This document shows positions 33,100 to 45,514 of a stretch of 64,000 nucleotides of DNA, one piece after another (within the stretch, counting starts at the first letter, position 1; each line of letters starts with the position of its first letter). The stretch comes from Budorcas taxicolor (lineage: Eukaryota; Chordata; Mammalia; Artiodactyla; Bovidae). Where the stretch lies: assembly GCF_023091745.1 (NCBI RefSeq), contig NC_068912.1, forward strand, positions 55,978,567 to 56,042,566, in the 5' to 3' direction. Made by a program: the position numbers and the translations under genes. The notes under the pieces were generated by a model. The model searched no databases, was not told the DNA's origin, and saw only the letters and a list, made by a program, of their open reading frames with translations.

Positions 33100-33700
33100 G
33101 CTCACTGTGCTGTCAGGTTTGAAAACCAAGAACCTTGAAGAATGAAGGAGTCATGATGGAATGGAACAGTTGGAAATCTTCACCAAGAAATGGGGGCTTA
33201 ATTTGTGCCTTGTAGGATGGACTGAGGGACTTCCCAGGTGGTGCCACTGGTAAAGAACCCGCCTGCCAATGGAGGAGATATGAGGCTCCAGTTCAAACCT
33301 TGGGTTGGGAAGATCCCCTGGAGGAGAGCATAGCAAGCCACTCTAGTATTCTTTCTTGGAGAAGAATCTCATGGACAGAGGAATCTGTTGGGCTATAGTC
33401 CATAGGGTCACACAGAGTTGGGCATGACTAAAGCAACTTAGCATGCACACAGAGGATGGGCTGGGAATGTATTCTTAGAGAAGAAGATGAATGTAAGGTC
33501 AAGGAATAAGCAGTATGCACAAAACTTTGTAGAGGAAAATAAGAATAAAAGTTGGAAGAGCCAGACAGCAAGGAAAAAAATAGAAATACTTCCATTAGGA
33601 GTTGCTGGGACATGATCAGGAATAAGAAACATTAGTCATATTAGTCAGGATCTTAAAGGCCATAACACAGAATTTAAACTTAGTGTCCTGGGGTATACAA
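33100..33700 (-). mobile_element. L2-like remnant, antisense, interrupted
   Basis: taggatggactgag before the SINE and gaataagcagtatgcacaaa, gatcttaaaggccataacac after it resemble the antisense L2 3' region. Weak; split by Bov-tA at 33228-33455. Confidence 0.4.
33228..33455 (+). mobile_element. Bov-tA SINE
   Basis: gacttcccaggtggtgccac head, gggttgggaagatcccctgg, tail gcatgactaaagcaacttag. Confidence 0.92.
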
Positions 33701-36330
33701 CCATCGTATATCTGCCCATGGGAAAAGTTAGCTCAGCAAAACTGGCTCAGGATATGTATATACCCTCCCACCCAAACTCAGAAGACAGTAACTGGCATTT
33801 TCATTGTTTGAGCATTTCTAAGGAAAGTTGTCTTCCTTTACAGATTTTCTGGCTCGCAGAGTTATTTCTACTCAGAATGAAGCTCCACGAACTTCTGTCT
33901 GCGGATACAAATCAATATTTAGGTTTCTGAGAATTTCAAGTGGGTCGGTGGCTTTGTGACCAGAAGGAAAGTCTAGTTTGATCCCGCATCCTCACCGCAG
34001 GCAGGTCCCCCCATTGACAGCCACAGGGGTTTGGCCGATGTCACAGACCTCAGATCAGGCACCAAGATTACTTTCCAAGTACTAATCGAAGACCAGGCAC
34101 ACTGTTCAAAGAGATGTCACTTCTGTGCCATTCTCCCCAGTGGAAGACAGAGGCATTTTTGTGAGATATATATTTGCCAGCTCTTCCATCAGAGAATATT
34201 TATTTGTTCATTAATTTATTTTATGAACATTGTACAAGTCACACAGTACAGTAACTTCTGATCATTTATTGCCCAGATTTACACTCTGTTACTTGATAGA
34301 AAGTGCAGCCCTAGAATGGAGCTCTCTCAGCTCCCTGTGTAAGCAGTTGTGCTGCAAGTCACAGGATAAAGACATTCCTTTTGGACACTGTAATTAGCAC
34401 TTGTCTTATTTATACATCTCCTTTAACACTGTGTCCCCGTTAAAAATATTTTATTTCAAAATGGCTTGCAAGAAAATAGCTTGGCATGGATAAGGAAAAA
34501 AAAGAAGAAACTACAAACCATTGATAAATCCATCTTTAAAAACCACAGTGCACAGATTACAAGAGTAAGTTAACATTTTATGTCTTAATCTCCTAGCACC
34601 ATTGTTCATGCTTACTATTTCTTGCAGAAGATTCAAAGGATATTTTTTCCAGTAGACCAACTCCTTTTTTGTTCACGCCTTGCAAGTGGTTTGCTTGTTT
34701 TAAATAGCACTATTAATGTTCTCAGGCACCTACATATTTTGTAAGCCCAGCCTTAGTAAAGTGACTGGTCTATATGGTTTTCCTCTTCTATTATTTATTT
34801 TATCTCCTCCAACTCCTCTTTCAAACAATTCATAGTTACCAAAAGATTTTTTAAATTCCTCACCAAAGTTTCCCTACTAAATGCAAAGTGGGATTCCGCC
34901 TCTAGCAGAGCAAGATGCAGTCACTCAACAGTCCAAAGATTTCTTTTCTTAATTCTTAAATGTTTCCCTTCCTCCATCCCTTGTGAGATAGGTGAGAAAA
35001 GCAATTGCCCCCACCACTTAATGCATCACAACTCAGAAACTCACTCCATCCTTGTAATTTTGAATCCCAGCCCAGCTGGCGGTTCCTGGATTTCAGACTC
35101 TGAATATGAGTTCAGCACTTTTAAATCAATCACTCTGAGCAGTATTTCTGTCAAATGGAAATCTTTTTTTCTTTGGCAGAAAGGCTTTCCTGATTTCGAC
35201 TGCAGCCCTGGAGAACTGAACAATCTCATAAATGAAACCAGGATGTAGGAGAAAAATTAAACTAGATATAATTTTCTAACATTGTCATTGGGAGAGTCTT
35301 GTTCCATTTACTGTTCAGTAAGATGAAGGCACCTCTGTAGCCTCTAAGATTTTTCAAAGTTTCCCCATTCCTGGTGAATGGGTTACTGCAGTTTGACTAG
35401 CAAGGGGTTACTTGGAATAGATGGAAATAGAAGGAGAAATGAAATACTCCTTGGGTTCTATTTCCCTAACTTAAAATTATCCTTTCAATTATTAAAATGC
35501 TTTTAGAATAGTTGTTTCATAAATTTTGCTTGTTATTGCTCTTAGCAGTTTACGTCCTCCTCTGAATGTCCTGTTGGTGGTGGTGGTGGGATTGATGAGA
35601 CAATACAAAATCCTCTTGGCTTAGCTATTTTTGTAGCTGAAAAAATAATACCTCTTCCTCCATTTTCTTCAGACAAGCTTTAATATCAAGCCTTAAAAAT
35701 AAAGAAACAATGTCAAAGCTCTGAAAATGATATAAAAGCCCAAATCTCTTTGGGGCCTTAAGTAATAATAACAAAAAAAAGTGTATAAATTTTACGTTTC
35801 ATAGAACACTATTGACTCTTCACATGCACCTTCTGTGACTACATGATCCATTGTGCCCAAGCATCAGGGTAATACAGAAATTAATGCCTCCTATATTCTC
35901 AACCTTCTACTATGCTCTTTTTTTTATATATACATGGATCTCCAATTATATAAAATAATGTAAAATATATACATAAAGAGAGACTATAAGATTTATTAAG
36001 AAATGTCCATGGAGAGGTGCTAATTTTTTATACCAAATTACATAGAAGGAAATTTATAAATGTCATTTCCTGTCAGTTTTTATACAATGACCATGTTTCC
36101 TACACATTAATTTCCTCACAGTCCCCTAAACATTTAATATAATCCCTTAGATACGTTGAAATTATTGTATCTATAGACAACCATTGATTTATGGACATTA
36201 AACAAGAGATTTTTGAGCTCTCAGTTACATTGGAGTTGGTAGTTACAGAAAACTGTGAATAGTGAGTAAAAAAGATTTAAACACAAATGAAGTTGAACAT
36301 AGTTGACAAATTTATGGAAATAATTTGGAA
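33701..36330. other. Unrecognised, repeat-poor stretch
   Basis: 2.6 kb with no recognised interspersed repeat. 33930-34200 and 34270-34560 are less AT-rich and look like ordinary unique sequence; no splice-bounded coding frame could be supported. Confidence 0.45.
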
Positions 36331-36334
36331 ATAA

Positions 36335-36480
36335 GTACATTCATTTATTCAATATTTATTCAACACCTATTTATTGTTTACTATTATTGAATATTGAGTG
36401 CCAGGTACTATGTTAGCCATTGAAATTCAGCGGTAAGAAACACAGACATGGTTCCTGACTTCATGAGTTCAGGACATTAG
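36335..36480 (-). mobile_element. L2 3'-end remnant
   Basis: Antisense L2 end: tatttattcaacacctattt, gagtgccaggtactatgtta, then gacatggttcctgacttcat. Confidence 0.65.
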
Positions 36481-36869
36481 CCTCTGAAGCAGGAAGGCAA
36501 AGTTCTTGAATCCTTTAAAGAAATGTTGCTGGACACCATTACTGTAGAATTCTGAAAGTACGGCAATAAGAAAGGAGCAATAAGGAGAGGCCATATGAGA
36601 GGTGTACTTCAAATGAACGGCTAAGAAAATTATACAAAGTTTGAGATAAACAGCAACTTGAGGATCAAATATCCCAGCCTCATTACCCCAAATGAAACCC
36701 ATGTTTATATTTACACCAGTGGTCAATGGCTGAGTGGAGTCCAGGACCCACCTCTCTCTTTTATTTTTTTCAGAACCCATATCTCTTGACATTCAGGAAA
36801 ATACCTATCAAATGAGTGCTCTTTGAATATTTTTATAATAAAATTCCACTCCTAAGCGTGTAAGAAAGA
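36481..36869. other. No feature recognised
   Basis: The minus-strand frame 36469-36792 (107 codons) shows no recognisable domain and overlaps an L2 end. Confidence 0.35.
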
Positions 36870-37309
36870 GTTATGCATTGAATTGTGCCCTCTAATTAAT
36901 ATACTAGAGTCTTCATCTTCTGTACGATCGAATGTGACCTTATTTGGCAATTGAGTCATTTTAGATGTAATTAGTTAAATTAAGATAATGCCGTGCTGGC
37001 ATAGGATGGGCCCCTAATCCAATATGGCTGGTATCCTTGGATAAAGAAGAAATTTGAAATCTGACATATGTGTACACACAGGGAGAATCCCATGTAAAAA
37101 TAGGAGTTGCACTGTCAAAAACCAAGGAACTACCAGAAGCTAAGAAACAGGCCTGAGACAGATCCTTCCCTAGCGCCGTCAGAGGAAGCAGGAATCTGTT
37201 GACACTTTGATCTCAGATTTACAGCCTCCAAAACTGAGATAACAAATTTCTGTTGGTTAAATAATAGTTTGTGATGCTTTCTTACATAAATTCTAGGAAA
37301 CTAATACAG
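36870..37309 (+). mobile_element. MLT1 LTR (ERVL-MaLR)
   Basis: Solo LTR in plus orientation. Landmarks in order: attgaattgtgccctctaat, gaatgtgaccttatttggca, tagatgtaattagttaaatt, gggcccctaatccaatatgg, cagatccttccctagcgccg, cagcctccaaaactgagata, and the end ggaaactaatacag. No internal region is adjacent. Confidence 0.9.
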
Positions 37310-37344
37310 AGGGAAATTCCATTTGAGGTTTACTCAGTTAGTTT

Positions 37345-37465
37345 TTCATTCATTTACTTATTCATAAAATAAATATTTATTGAGTACCTGCTATATGCCA
37401 AGTAATGCACAAATCATTGGGAACACAAAGATGAATAATGCCCAATCACTATCCTCAAGTGTTAA
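37345..37465 (-). mobile_element. L2 3'-end remnant
   Basis: cattcatttacttattcata, aaatatttattgagtacctg and ctatatgccaagtaatgcac form the antisense L2 tail. It sits just after the MLT1. Confidence 0.65.
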
Positions 37466-38432
37466 GTTATTATATTGTTGGGTTCCTCCCACCCTAGTCT
37501 GGAATCCACTTCCATCTGTGTGGTTCTTTCCCAATAAGTATGATTTATTCCTCCAATCACCCCTGAAAGATTAGATTCCTCTTCTATCTTGGGCCTAGCC
37601 TCTTCACTGGAAATATGTGAAACTGTTGCTTCCCAGAAGTAGTATCTCTCTCCACTCAGTGAGTCATGGGCCAGGGTGGAATCCAGGCCAGTGACAGTCC
37701 CTTAGTGTGCTATTAAACCAAGCATCTCACATCTACCCACCAGAGGAGCACAGGGTGGCAGCCACTGAGTCCCTGTCATGCTTTATCAGGGCTATAAAGT
37801 GAGTATTTAAAATTTTAAAGTTTTCAAATGAAATATACAAAAGTGGATTATTTAGCAGTTTATCAATTTTACTCTTCTGTGGCACAGGGAACAGACAATA
37901 AAATTGTTCAAAGGAGGCTTCAAAGCTACTTTCTGCCATTTTATTGCAACTTTAAAGAGGACTGAAAACAAGGCCCCCGGTAGGCCCCTGGCTGGCTCTG
38001 TGCTACCGCTCCTGAGAGCGCCTGTGTATTCCTACAGCTGATGCTGCTGGAGTCAGGCCTTCTCTGCCCTCACTGGGACCACATGGCCACGGCTTCCAGG
38101 GCTGTGTCTGTGACAACCAGAAACCAGAGGAACTGCAGGAACACTGGCCACAGAACAAAGTGCCCTGTTGTCCCTGCTTCACAATTACCTGTTCCCTACC
38201 TCCATTTCTCAGTGACTGTCTGACCCAAACGTCCCTGTCCCAACTGACACAGCAACTACTTTCATGCAGAGGACGGGAAGAACAAATTTAAAAGGAACAC
38301 AAAATTATAAGGTTGTATCCCTTCAGTCATTTCTCTTTCTGAGTATGTTAGGAGTCTCACATATACACTCAGAGGAAAGGAGGGAAACAAAGCCTGTTTC
38401 TCCTAAATTTTGAGGAACATCCATGCTATTTA
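37466..38432. other. Unrecognised; contains a local GC-rich patch
   Basis: 37960-38130 is notably GC-richer than the surroundings and contains a tttcctacag-like acceptor (gtgtattcctacag near 38037) before a 60-codon frame. I see no matching donor or protein family, so no exon is called. Confidence 0.35.
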
Positions 38433-38655
38433 TGGGCTTCCCAGGTGCAGCTAGTGGTAAAGAACTTGCCTGCCCATGCAGGAGATATAAAGAGATGTGT
38501 TTGATCCCTGGATGGGGAAGATCCCCTGGAGGAGGACATGGCAACCCAGTCCAGTATTCTTGCCTGGAGAATCCCATGGGCAGAGGAGCCCGGCGGGTTA
38601 CAGTCCACAGCATTGCCAAGAGTCGGACACGACTGAAGAAACTGAGTGAGCGAGC
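38433..38655 (+). mobile_element. Bov-tA SINE
   Basis: gggcttcccaggtgcagcta head, gggaagatcccctggaggag, tail gagtcggacacgactgaaga. Complete and rather well preserved. Confidence 0.94.
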
Positions 38656-39189
38656 AAGTGGTGCTTCTGGAAATCTCACTGGGAAAAGCCTGAAACATGA
38701 ACTTTTAAGTAAATTTATGAGGGTCTTATTGTCCATGGTGTTAGTACTGTTGCTATTTTTCACTTGAGGCCAACTTCCTTTAAATCTCACCTTTTTTATC
38801 TACAAAAATAAAATATAGGCTTATAACATCCAGAGTATCTCTTAGATGGCAGAAAAGGAGCCAAGAGGTCTAGTGCACCCCAGATCTCTTTAGGCCCTTT
38901 TGGCCCTTTTTTATTTTTGTTTTATTGTCTCTTCTCAGCTGCAAGAGAGCATAATGGGAAGCTGAAATATTTTCCCCCATGGGTTTATATATTTTCCTGG
39001 AATTAAGTGTCTGCCACAGTGGGTACCATCCTCTCACCTGCCAGTCTATGTGCAGCAATGGGAGCATCAACAACTGCGCCTAGAAAGTAGGTGATCCCAA
39101 GCACCATGCAGAGAAAAATCCAGTTTCCAGAAAATGGCTGAGATCACATAGAGGAAAGAAAATTAAGGGAGAGGTTATTGCTAGAGTTA
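38656..39189. other. No feature recognised
   Basis: Unique-looking DNA. Confidence 0.35.
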
Positions 39190-39815
39190 TGTATTCATTC
39201 ATTTATTTACTTATCCAAAAATATTTATTGAGCACCTACTATGTGTTGGGTTTATATTACTCTAGGGATGATGTAATGTTGCACAAAAACAAGCATACTT
39301 ATCATCCCCACAGAGATCAAGTTTGATGAGAAGGAGACATCCATCAAATAATGATGTAAATAAATTAATTAAAAGCACAAGTGTAACTGCTATGAAGGAT
39401 AATTATAAGTGATATGTGGGCATAAAATGAGCCAGTTTTACCTAGTCTGGGTAGAGGCAGTGGTGAGAGGGTCTCAAAGAAGCTTGCCTAAGAAAGTAAT
39501 TATTGAACTAAGGTTTGAAGACATGGTAGGAATCAATTACACAGCTAGATTGGAGGTCGGGGTGGGAATGGAGTAGGGAGCGTTCCAGGCACAGTGTAGG
39601 AAGAAGTCAAACATTCTGTGCCAAAGGAAGAAGGGCACATTTAAAAAACTTTCCTGAACACCTGGAGAGAAAGGTGTGAACTGAAGCTGGGGTAGTTGGT
39701 AGGAGGCAGCCAGTCCATGTAGGGCTTGGCAGGCCCTACTAAAGCCTTGGAAGTGATCCAAAGAGCAATGCAGTGCCATTGAAAGGCTTAAAACACAGAG
39801 AGTAACATGAGGAGA
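39190..39815 (-). mobile_element. L2 LINE 3' region, about 620 bp
   Basis: Antisense order of L2: tatttattgagcacctacta at 39220, gtaactgctatgaaggataa, gtttgaagacatggtaggaa, gcgttccaggcacagtgtag, tgtagggcttggcaggccct and gcagtgccattgaaaggctt. The longest uninterrupted L2 in the window. Confidence 0.85.
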
Positions 39816-40494
39816 AAACCATTGTTCTTGCTAAGATCAGGTGGAATTAGCTGCCACCTACAAAAATTTCATGCTACTCTCAGCCCAGAGTCACATCTCT
39901 AGAAATGCAAAATAATCCCAGTTTACCACGGGAATCCAAATGGCTCAAACAATTTTATTTTCTTGAACATTGATTGGATAACTTCATATTTTCCAACAAA
40001 GGAGATGGCAAATAGCTATTTAGAAATGCAGCAATTTGAACTGCACACCTAGCAAAGATTAGCAACTAATAATAGATTTAGAAAACAAAACCCTCCATTT
40101 GGAATATCTCAGCAGAGCCACCTGCTAAGAGAACAAGTAAAACTTTTTCACTATATTTCTGTATTACCTTTAATTTGCTTCAATATCTGTCCCCAACTTC
40201 TAACACACTATATACTCTAGGCTATCAAAAATAATCAAAAGTGATAGTAATATAATTTAAGTTGTTTACTTTCAGAAATAATGAGCTGATTCATAACAAC
40301 AGAGCAATAACCACACTTCCACGTTACTGGCCAAGAAAATCTGGCTATTACCCAAACTTGGGTAAATCACACCACAAAACACATGTTAATTTTGGCTACC
40401 CTTCCTTACTTAATGAAATGTTTATTTCAAATTATCTGAGCTCCCTGCATTCATTTTCTCTCCTTTTCAATACACTGTGGATTGAAGGTTCATT
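39816..40494. other. No feature recognised
   Basis: A 147-codon frame (40262-40705) runs from unique DNA into L2 sequence and shows no domain, so it is treated as chance. Confidence 0.4.
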
Positions 40495-40690
40495 TCCAAA
40501 CTTGAATCTACTCATGCCATTTTGCCTGTTACAAAGCCTTCGTTGGCCTTTCCATTGTTTAGGGGCTGAAGGCCAAACTCTGAAACATGGTCATGCACAA
40601 GGCCTTCTGTGGCCCAGAGTCCGATCATCTGTAGCCTCACCTGTTACAGTGCTCCTGAATATTTTCTGTGCCATGCACTCCATGAGAGGA
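40495..40690 (+). mobile_element. L2 fragment
   Basis: gcctgttacaaagccttcgt, gaaggccaaactctgaaaca and caaggccttctgtggcccag follow the L2 sense order. Confidence 0.65.
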
Positions 40691-40844
40691 AAAGCAGTAC
40701 TCTGAACGAAGATTTAGCCCCTCTCCTCAAGAGGAGCATCATTCCAGTGAGAGAAGTTAAGTTACCATACATGGATTCCATTAATGCTATGTAAATAGGC
40801 AATTTTTTACAGAGTAAATACAGGATGCTAGCAGAACACATATG

Positions 40845-41098
40845 CTGCAGCTGCTAAGTCACTTCAGTCGTGTCTGACTCTGTGTGACCCCATAGACGTC
40901 AGCCCACCAGGCTCCCCCGTCGCTGGGATTCTCCAGGCAAGAACACTGGAGTGGGTTGCCATTTCCTTTTCCAATGCATGAAAGTGAAAAGTGAAAGGGA
41001 AGTCGCTTAGTCGTGTCCGACTCTTAGCGACCCCCATGGACTGCAGCCTACCAGGCTCCACCATCCATGGGATTTGCCAGGCAAGAGTGCTGGAGTGA
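40845..41098 (-). mobile_element. BOV-A2 SINE
   Basis: gctgcagctgctaagtcact, gtgtctgactctgtgtgacc, the gcatgaaagtgaaaagtgaa linker between the two units and agagtgctggagtg at the end. Confidence 0.92.
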
Positions 41099-43330
41099 CT
41101 AACACTTAATCCAGGCTCATAGAACCTGAAAAGTTTGGCATCATCTAACATGCAGCTTCAGAAGTGACCTACACAATTTAAAACTCCATTATATACAGAC
41201 TCTTTTTTTTTTTTCTTCTGTGGTATAATTTTGTTTCCCAAATTATATTGAAAACTGCTTAAGGCAAACAACATGACTCTGATATATCTTGAACATTGTC
41301 CATATAGTGCTGACCACATGGTATGTGCTTCTAAATACTTGTTGACCAATTAATAGGACAGTAAATCCTTACTGTGTGGGGCAAGGGAGGAAGTGGGAAA
41401 ATGCTGGATCCACCAAATCAACTAGGAATGAAAAGCATGGCTATGTGGACTGGGCTGGCACAAAGACAAAGCTCTATTGGTACTTAATTTTTTTTCCCCA
41501 ATTTAACAGTGATAATGATATAATGACTATATGATTTAATTGGCAGGTAGGAGCCAGAAAAAGACCTCACTAACTCACACTAATGAGAGGGAGGCCCATT
41601 GCAGTCCGACTGAGGTTGCTGTTAGTAATTGATTTTCTATTTTTAAAATATGTGCTTAGTTCACTCTCGCCAACATACACACGATTTGACTGCAACACAG
41701 AATACACTTTGTTCTTTCATTTTGTCAAGTGCAGTTGCATTTTAATTATTTATGATAATACTTAATAGTATATTAGTAAGTGTCCTGTAGTGTGGCATGT
41801 AAAAATAATGAAGTCTTAGTAATAGGAGAAGATGATAGAGTTCTCAGCTATTAAATCTTTGCTGAGAAGTGAAGTGAGACTGCAGGGTTCTTTGTGAGAA
41901 TTGGGGGTTTGAAGATTAGGGAAGTGAAAATTAGCAAAGTTTTTCTAAATTACACTTATAAAGTATATAGATGGTGATATTTTAAAATGCATTGAATATG
42001 ACTAATGTGTTTGACTATGACAAATATGTGAAGATACATGTTTCTTTTATGTGGGCTGATTAGTAGATATTAAGACTTAAAAAAAGAATAGACCTCAGCT
42101 GGTTTTTTACTTTGTGGCATACTTTTATATGCTTTATTTTTATTTCTGACTCCCACAAAACACATTCTATCTCCAGATTATTAAGAATAATTTGAGCATG
42201 TGAAGGTTTTTTAAATTTCAAATTAATCTTTCTTATGGTTATGGATGGAATTATAATCATTTCCTGAGGAAAAAATAAGATAAATGTTTTAAAAGTTATA
42301 TAACTGTTGACTTTGTAATTTTGTTATTGGTATATTTTACATAGTTTCTTTTTTTTTTTTACTTAAATGTTCTGTTACATCCAACTTTCCAATTCTAAAT
42401 TCCAGAAATAAATTTTACAAGATTCAGTTGAATAAACGTCTGCCAGAAGACTCCACCAAATTCTATGTCCAAGTACTTCCCCATCCCTCACCCAAAAGCA
42501 CCCTCATTCTCTGCAGCAGAGCCTTTGTTCTTCTCTACCATTTTAGAAGTGTTTGCCTACTTTCTTTGTCCTGGTAATTGCAAATGTTTCCCAATCCTTT
42601 TAGGGCTTTCTTTGCAGACCATATCTTCCCTTTCTTTGAACAGAAGCTCTTCCTTTCCTTCCAGTTTTGTCCTCATTCCCCTAATCTCTCACAACTCATC
42701 CCTTTCTTAACATCCTCATTCTAATTGGCCCTATTCCCTCACCCACCAGTTTTATGAGTTCTTTTTTTCTCACCTTGTACCACACTCACAGAAGACTGAA
42801 AAAAGGCTTTTATCCTATTACTAGCATATTGAGAATATCTATGTTTTGGGATTGTATGCTTAAAATGGCCAATTTTTATTGTAGAGGTGTAGTTGCTTTA
42901 AGTTTGTTGATGAAAATAAGAATTAAATGCTCACAATAAGAATCGTCAAGGAAAGTATGATCTATTATACTATAAAAATAAAAATTCAGAGATAAAGGAG
43001 GTCATCTCTATTTTAAGGACTAATACCTAAGGCAAACTTATAAATAAATATAAAAATTATTAGCCAAAATGAATGTTTTGGCAACTTGTTTTTTATGTAT
43101 TTTGTTTATAAAATGAAGTGGATATATATAAATATATTTATATATACAAATAGTTGATAATGGCATCGTAGTTGAAATAACTTATCTGAACTTGCTTGTA
43201 AGAATTTGTGATATCTTTCATGAACAGGGAAAAGATATTCAAGGCATGGTGTCTACAGAACATGACTGGTATTTAACTTAGAAATATTTATTTAGAAATT
43301 TTTAACTTAGCATATTTAACTTAGAAAATA
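41099..43330. other. Unrecognised AT-rich stretch
   Basis: Only a faint L2-tail look at 41285-41350 (catggtatgtgcttctaaat) and homopolymer T runs. 42465-42710 is an open, C/T-rich frame without a recognisable domain. Confidence 0.4.
43123..43146. repeat. 24-bp perfect A/T palindrome
   Basis: TATATATAAATA followed by its reverse complement. Pure A/T, so it may be a simple-repeat by-product. Confidence 0.8.
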
Positions 43331-44859
43331 TGACTTCTCAGGCTTCCCAAGTCAAGGTCCTGGGCCCCAGGCCAATGGACAACTCATGGAGGCAGAGAAT
43401 ACAAGATGGTCTATACTTGTAAGAGTTCTTCAAGAGGTTTAGTGATGGTTGCAGCGCCTCTATCATAATACTTGCAATTGGGGCAGATGTTCTGTGAAAC
43501 AGAACAACAGAGCAGATTCAGATTTAGGGCTAAGCTATCTCAGAACAGGAATTTTTAAGACAATGGGCAGAAACTCAGAAAGAAGTCAATTAAAGAACTT
43601 AGGCACATGAGGAAAAGCATTAATTCAGGAGCTCAGTGGTCATTATGGAGCACTGGATCCTTAGTCTGATTAGTAGCACACAAAACATAAGGGTACAATG
43701 GTTAGGGCTGGAATGATTAGATTCCACTGCACTGGGGTTGTGCCAGAAAAATATCACCAACTCTCATTCCAAACTGCTTTGGCAACTATGGTGAATCCCA
43801 CACCTCAGGAGAAGTAATTAAGAAACACAACTAGATAAGAGAATCAGAAACCAAAGAGCAGAAGTTTCCAAAGTGAAATATCTGCCCATATATCTATCCA
43901 TTTATGTACACAAAGTAAATATGCATTTTTGGACAACTGTATGCAGATACCAATATAGCTATTCTCCATCTTGCATCAGAGAATTTTGTGACATAAAGGG
44001 TCTAGGCTAATCCATAGAAATACCACTCTTTTATATATGAGTGCAAATGCACCCAGATAGCTTTGAAATTTGACATATTCCACATTCTTGTGCTGTCCAG
44101 TTTTCAAAGCACACTAGGTAGACACTAGCGTGGAAATACATTTTCATTTCTAAGCAATGTCAGGCTAGATAGCTTGAAAACTCTCCCAACAATGAAATCT
44201 CTATAAATTTTAGAAAAACTATATTTTACACATTTTTAATGCACAGGCCAGATCACAAGAAAGTCAGGGGGAACCCCCATGGTTCAAAAATAGATAGTAA
44301 ATTGACCAGCAGTGCAGTGAGCTGGAGCTGATACTTCAATGCTAGTAGGAAAGTGTACTAGTCTCAGCAACCGACGGAAATACCTAGAAATCCTAACGAG
44401 GGAAAGAGTCAAAACTCAGACCCCATTTATAAATCTGGAACCAGACAATATAGATTTTAAAATCCTTCCCTCTTACATAAGAAAATGATAAATATGCTTT
44501 TCTATGTAAATATAAACTCTATTAAGAAAAAAAGTGCATATTTCAGATTTTTACCATAATGCTTTCTTTAAAGTGGGGACACTTTAAAATTTATACTATC
44601 AGTGTGAGCAAGGATCCCCTCACAAGAGGAAATTTATATACCATATACCAGGTCTGGGATGCTGTGTACAAGCACACACAAAAACGTTTATGGAGGGATA
44701 GACCTGCAATGTGCTAAATATGATTCTCATAGATAAATTTCTATTCAAAATGCGCTCACAACTTAGACTTTACAAAAAATTTCATGTTAGAAAATAATTC
44801 ATCATAAACAAGAGTGCTCAGATGTAGGAAACAGGATTATACATACTATTCTCACATAA
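43331..44859. other. Unassigned, possibly old transposon DNA
   Basis: No BovB-type repeat. The second half may be the 5' portion of the L1-like element that follows, but I could not place it. Confidence 0.3.
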
Positions 44860-45480
44860 ATTTAGATACTATAAAATTACTGGGTTTAAAATAACTAGGT
44901 ATTTTAAAAGGCAATTAGAATATGATAAAAGAATACAATACTATAGGAAAACTAGGCAGCTATGTCAAGAAAGGAAAAATAACATTTAAAAAAATTAAAT
45001 ATAATCATTGAAAATATAAAACTACGCTCTATGTAAAGAAAAGATTAGATCTAGCTAAAGAGAGAATTAGGAAATAGGAATACAGATCTTTGGAAATTAT
45101 AGGGCAACATAGAAAGATAAAGAGAAAGGTAATATGGTGGAGGGTTTAAGAGACATAGAGGATCAAATACAAAAAGTCAAACATGTATTCCAAATGAGTT
45201 CAGAAGAAAAGAACAGGGGGAAAGAAGAAATGTGATGAAATAAAATACAAGATGATCGAGAAATTCTTTCAACATTGATGTGAATATGATTTGTCAGATT
45301 CAGGAAGTACTAGTAATCTCAAACATGATAAATATAATTTAATCCATGCTTGGACACACCATAGAGAAATTTCAGAACACCAAAGTTTTAAAAAGTTTAT
45401 AATAAAACTATAATGATAGAATCATCAATAGCTACACTAAGAGTCAAAACATACGGAGCAATGCTTTTAGCATGTTGAAA
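44860..45480 (+). mobile_element. L1M/HAL1-like fragment (ORF1 region)
   Basis: agctaaagagagaattagga, gagacatagaggatcaaata, gtcagattcaggaagtacta and agaaatttcagaacaccaaa follow the sense order of the ORF1 region of old L1/HAL1 elements. The antisense counterpart of this zone lies at 5.7-7 kb. Confidence 0.5.
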
Positions 45481-45514
45481 CCAAACAGTCATCAGCTAGA
45501 ACTGTATAGTGTTG

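Noticed and set aside
37960..38220. GC-rich patch with an acceptor-like tttcctacag-type site
   Set aside because: No donor, no protein family and no evidence of splicing; too weak for an exon.
38323..38790. 155-codon minus-strand frame
   Set aside because: Runs through the antisense of a Bov-tA SINE with unrelated ends.
40262..40705. 147-codon plus-strand frame
   Set aside because: Crosses from unique DNA into L2 and has no recognisable domain.
43123..43146. A/T palindrome as a cruciform or origin signal
   Set aside because: Pure A/T alternation in AT-rich DNA easily yields such symmetry; no supporting context.
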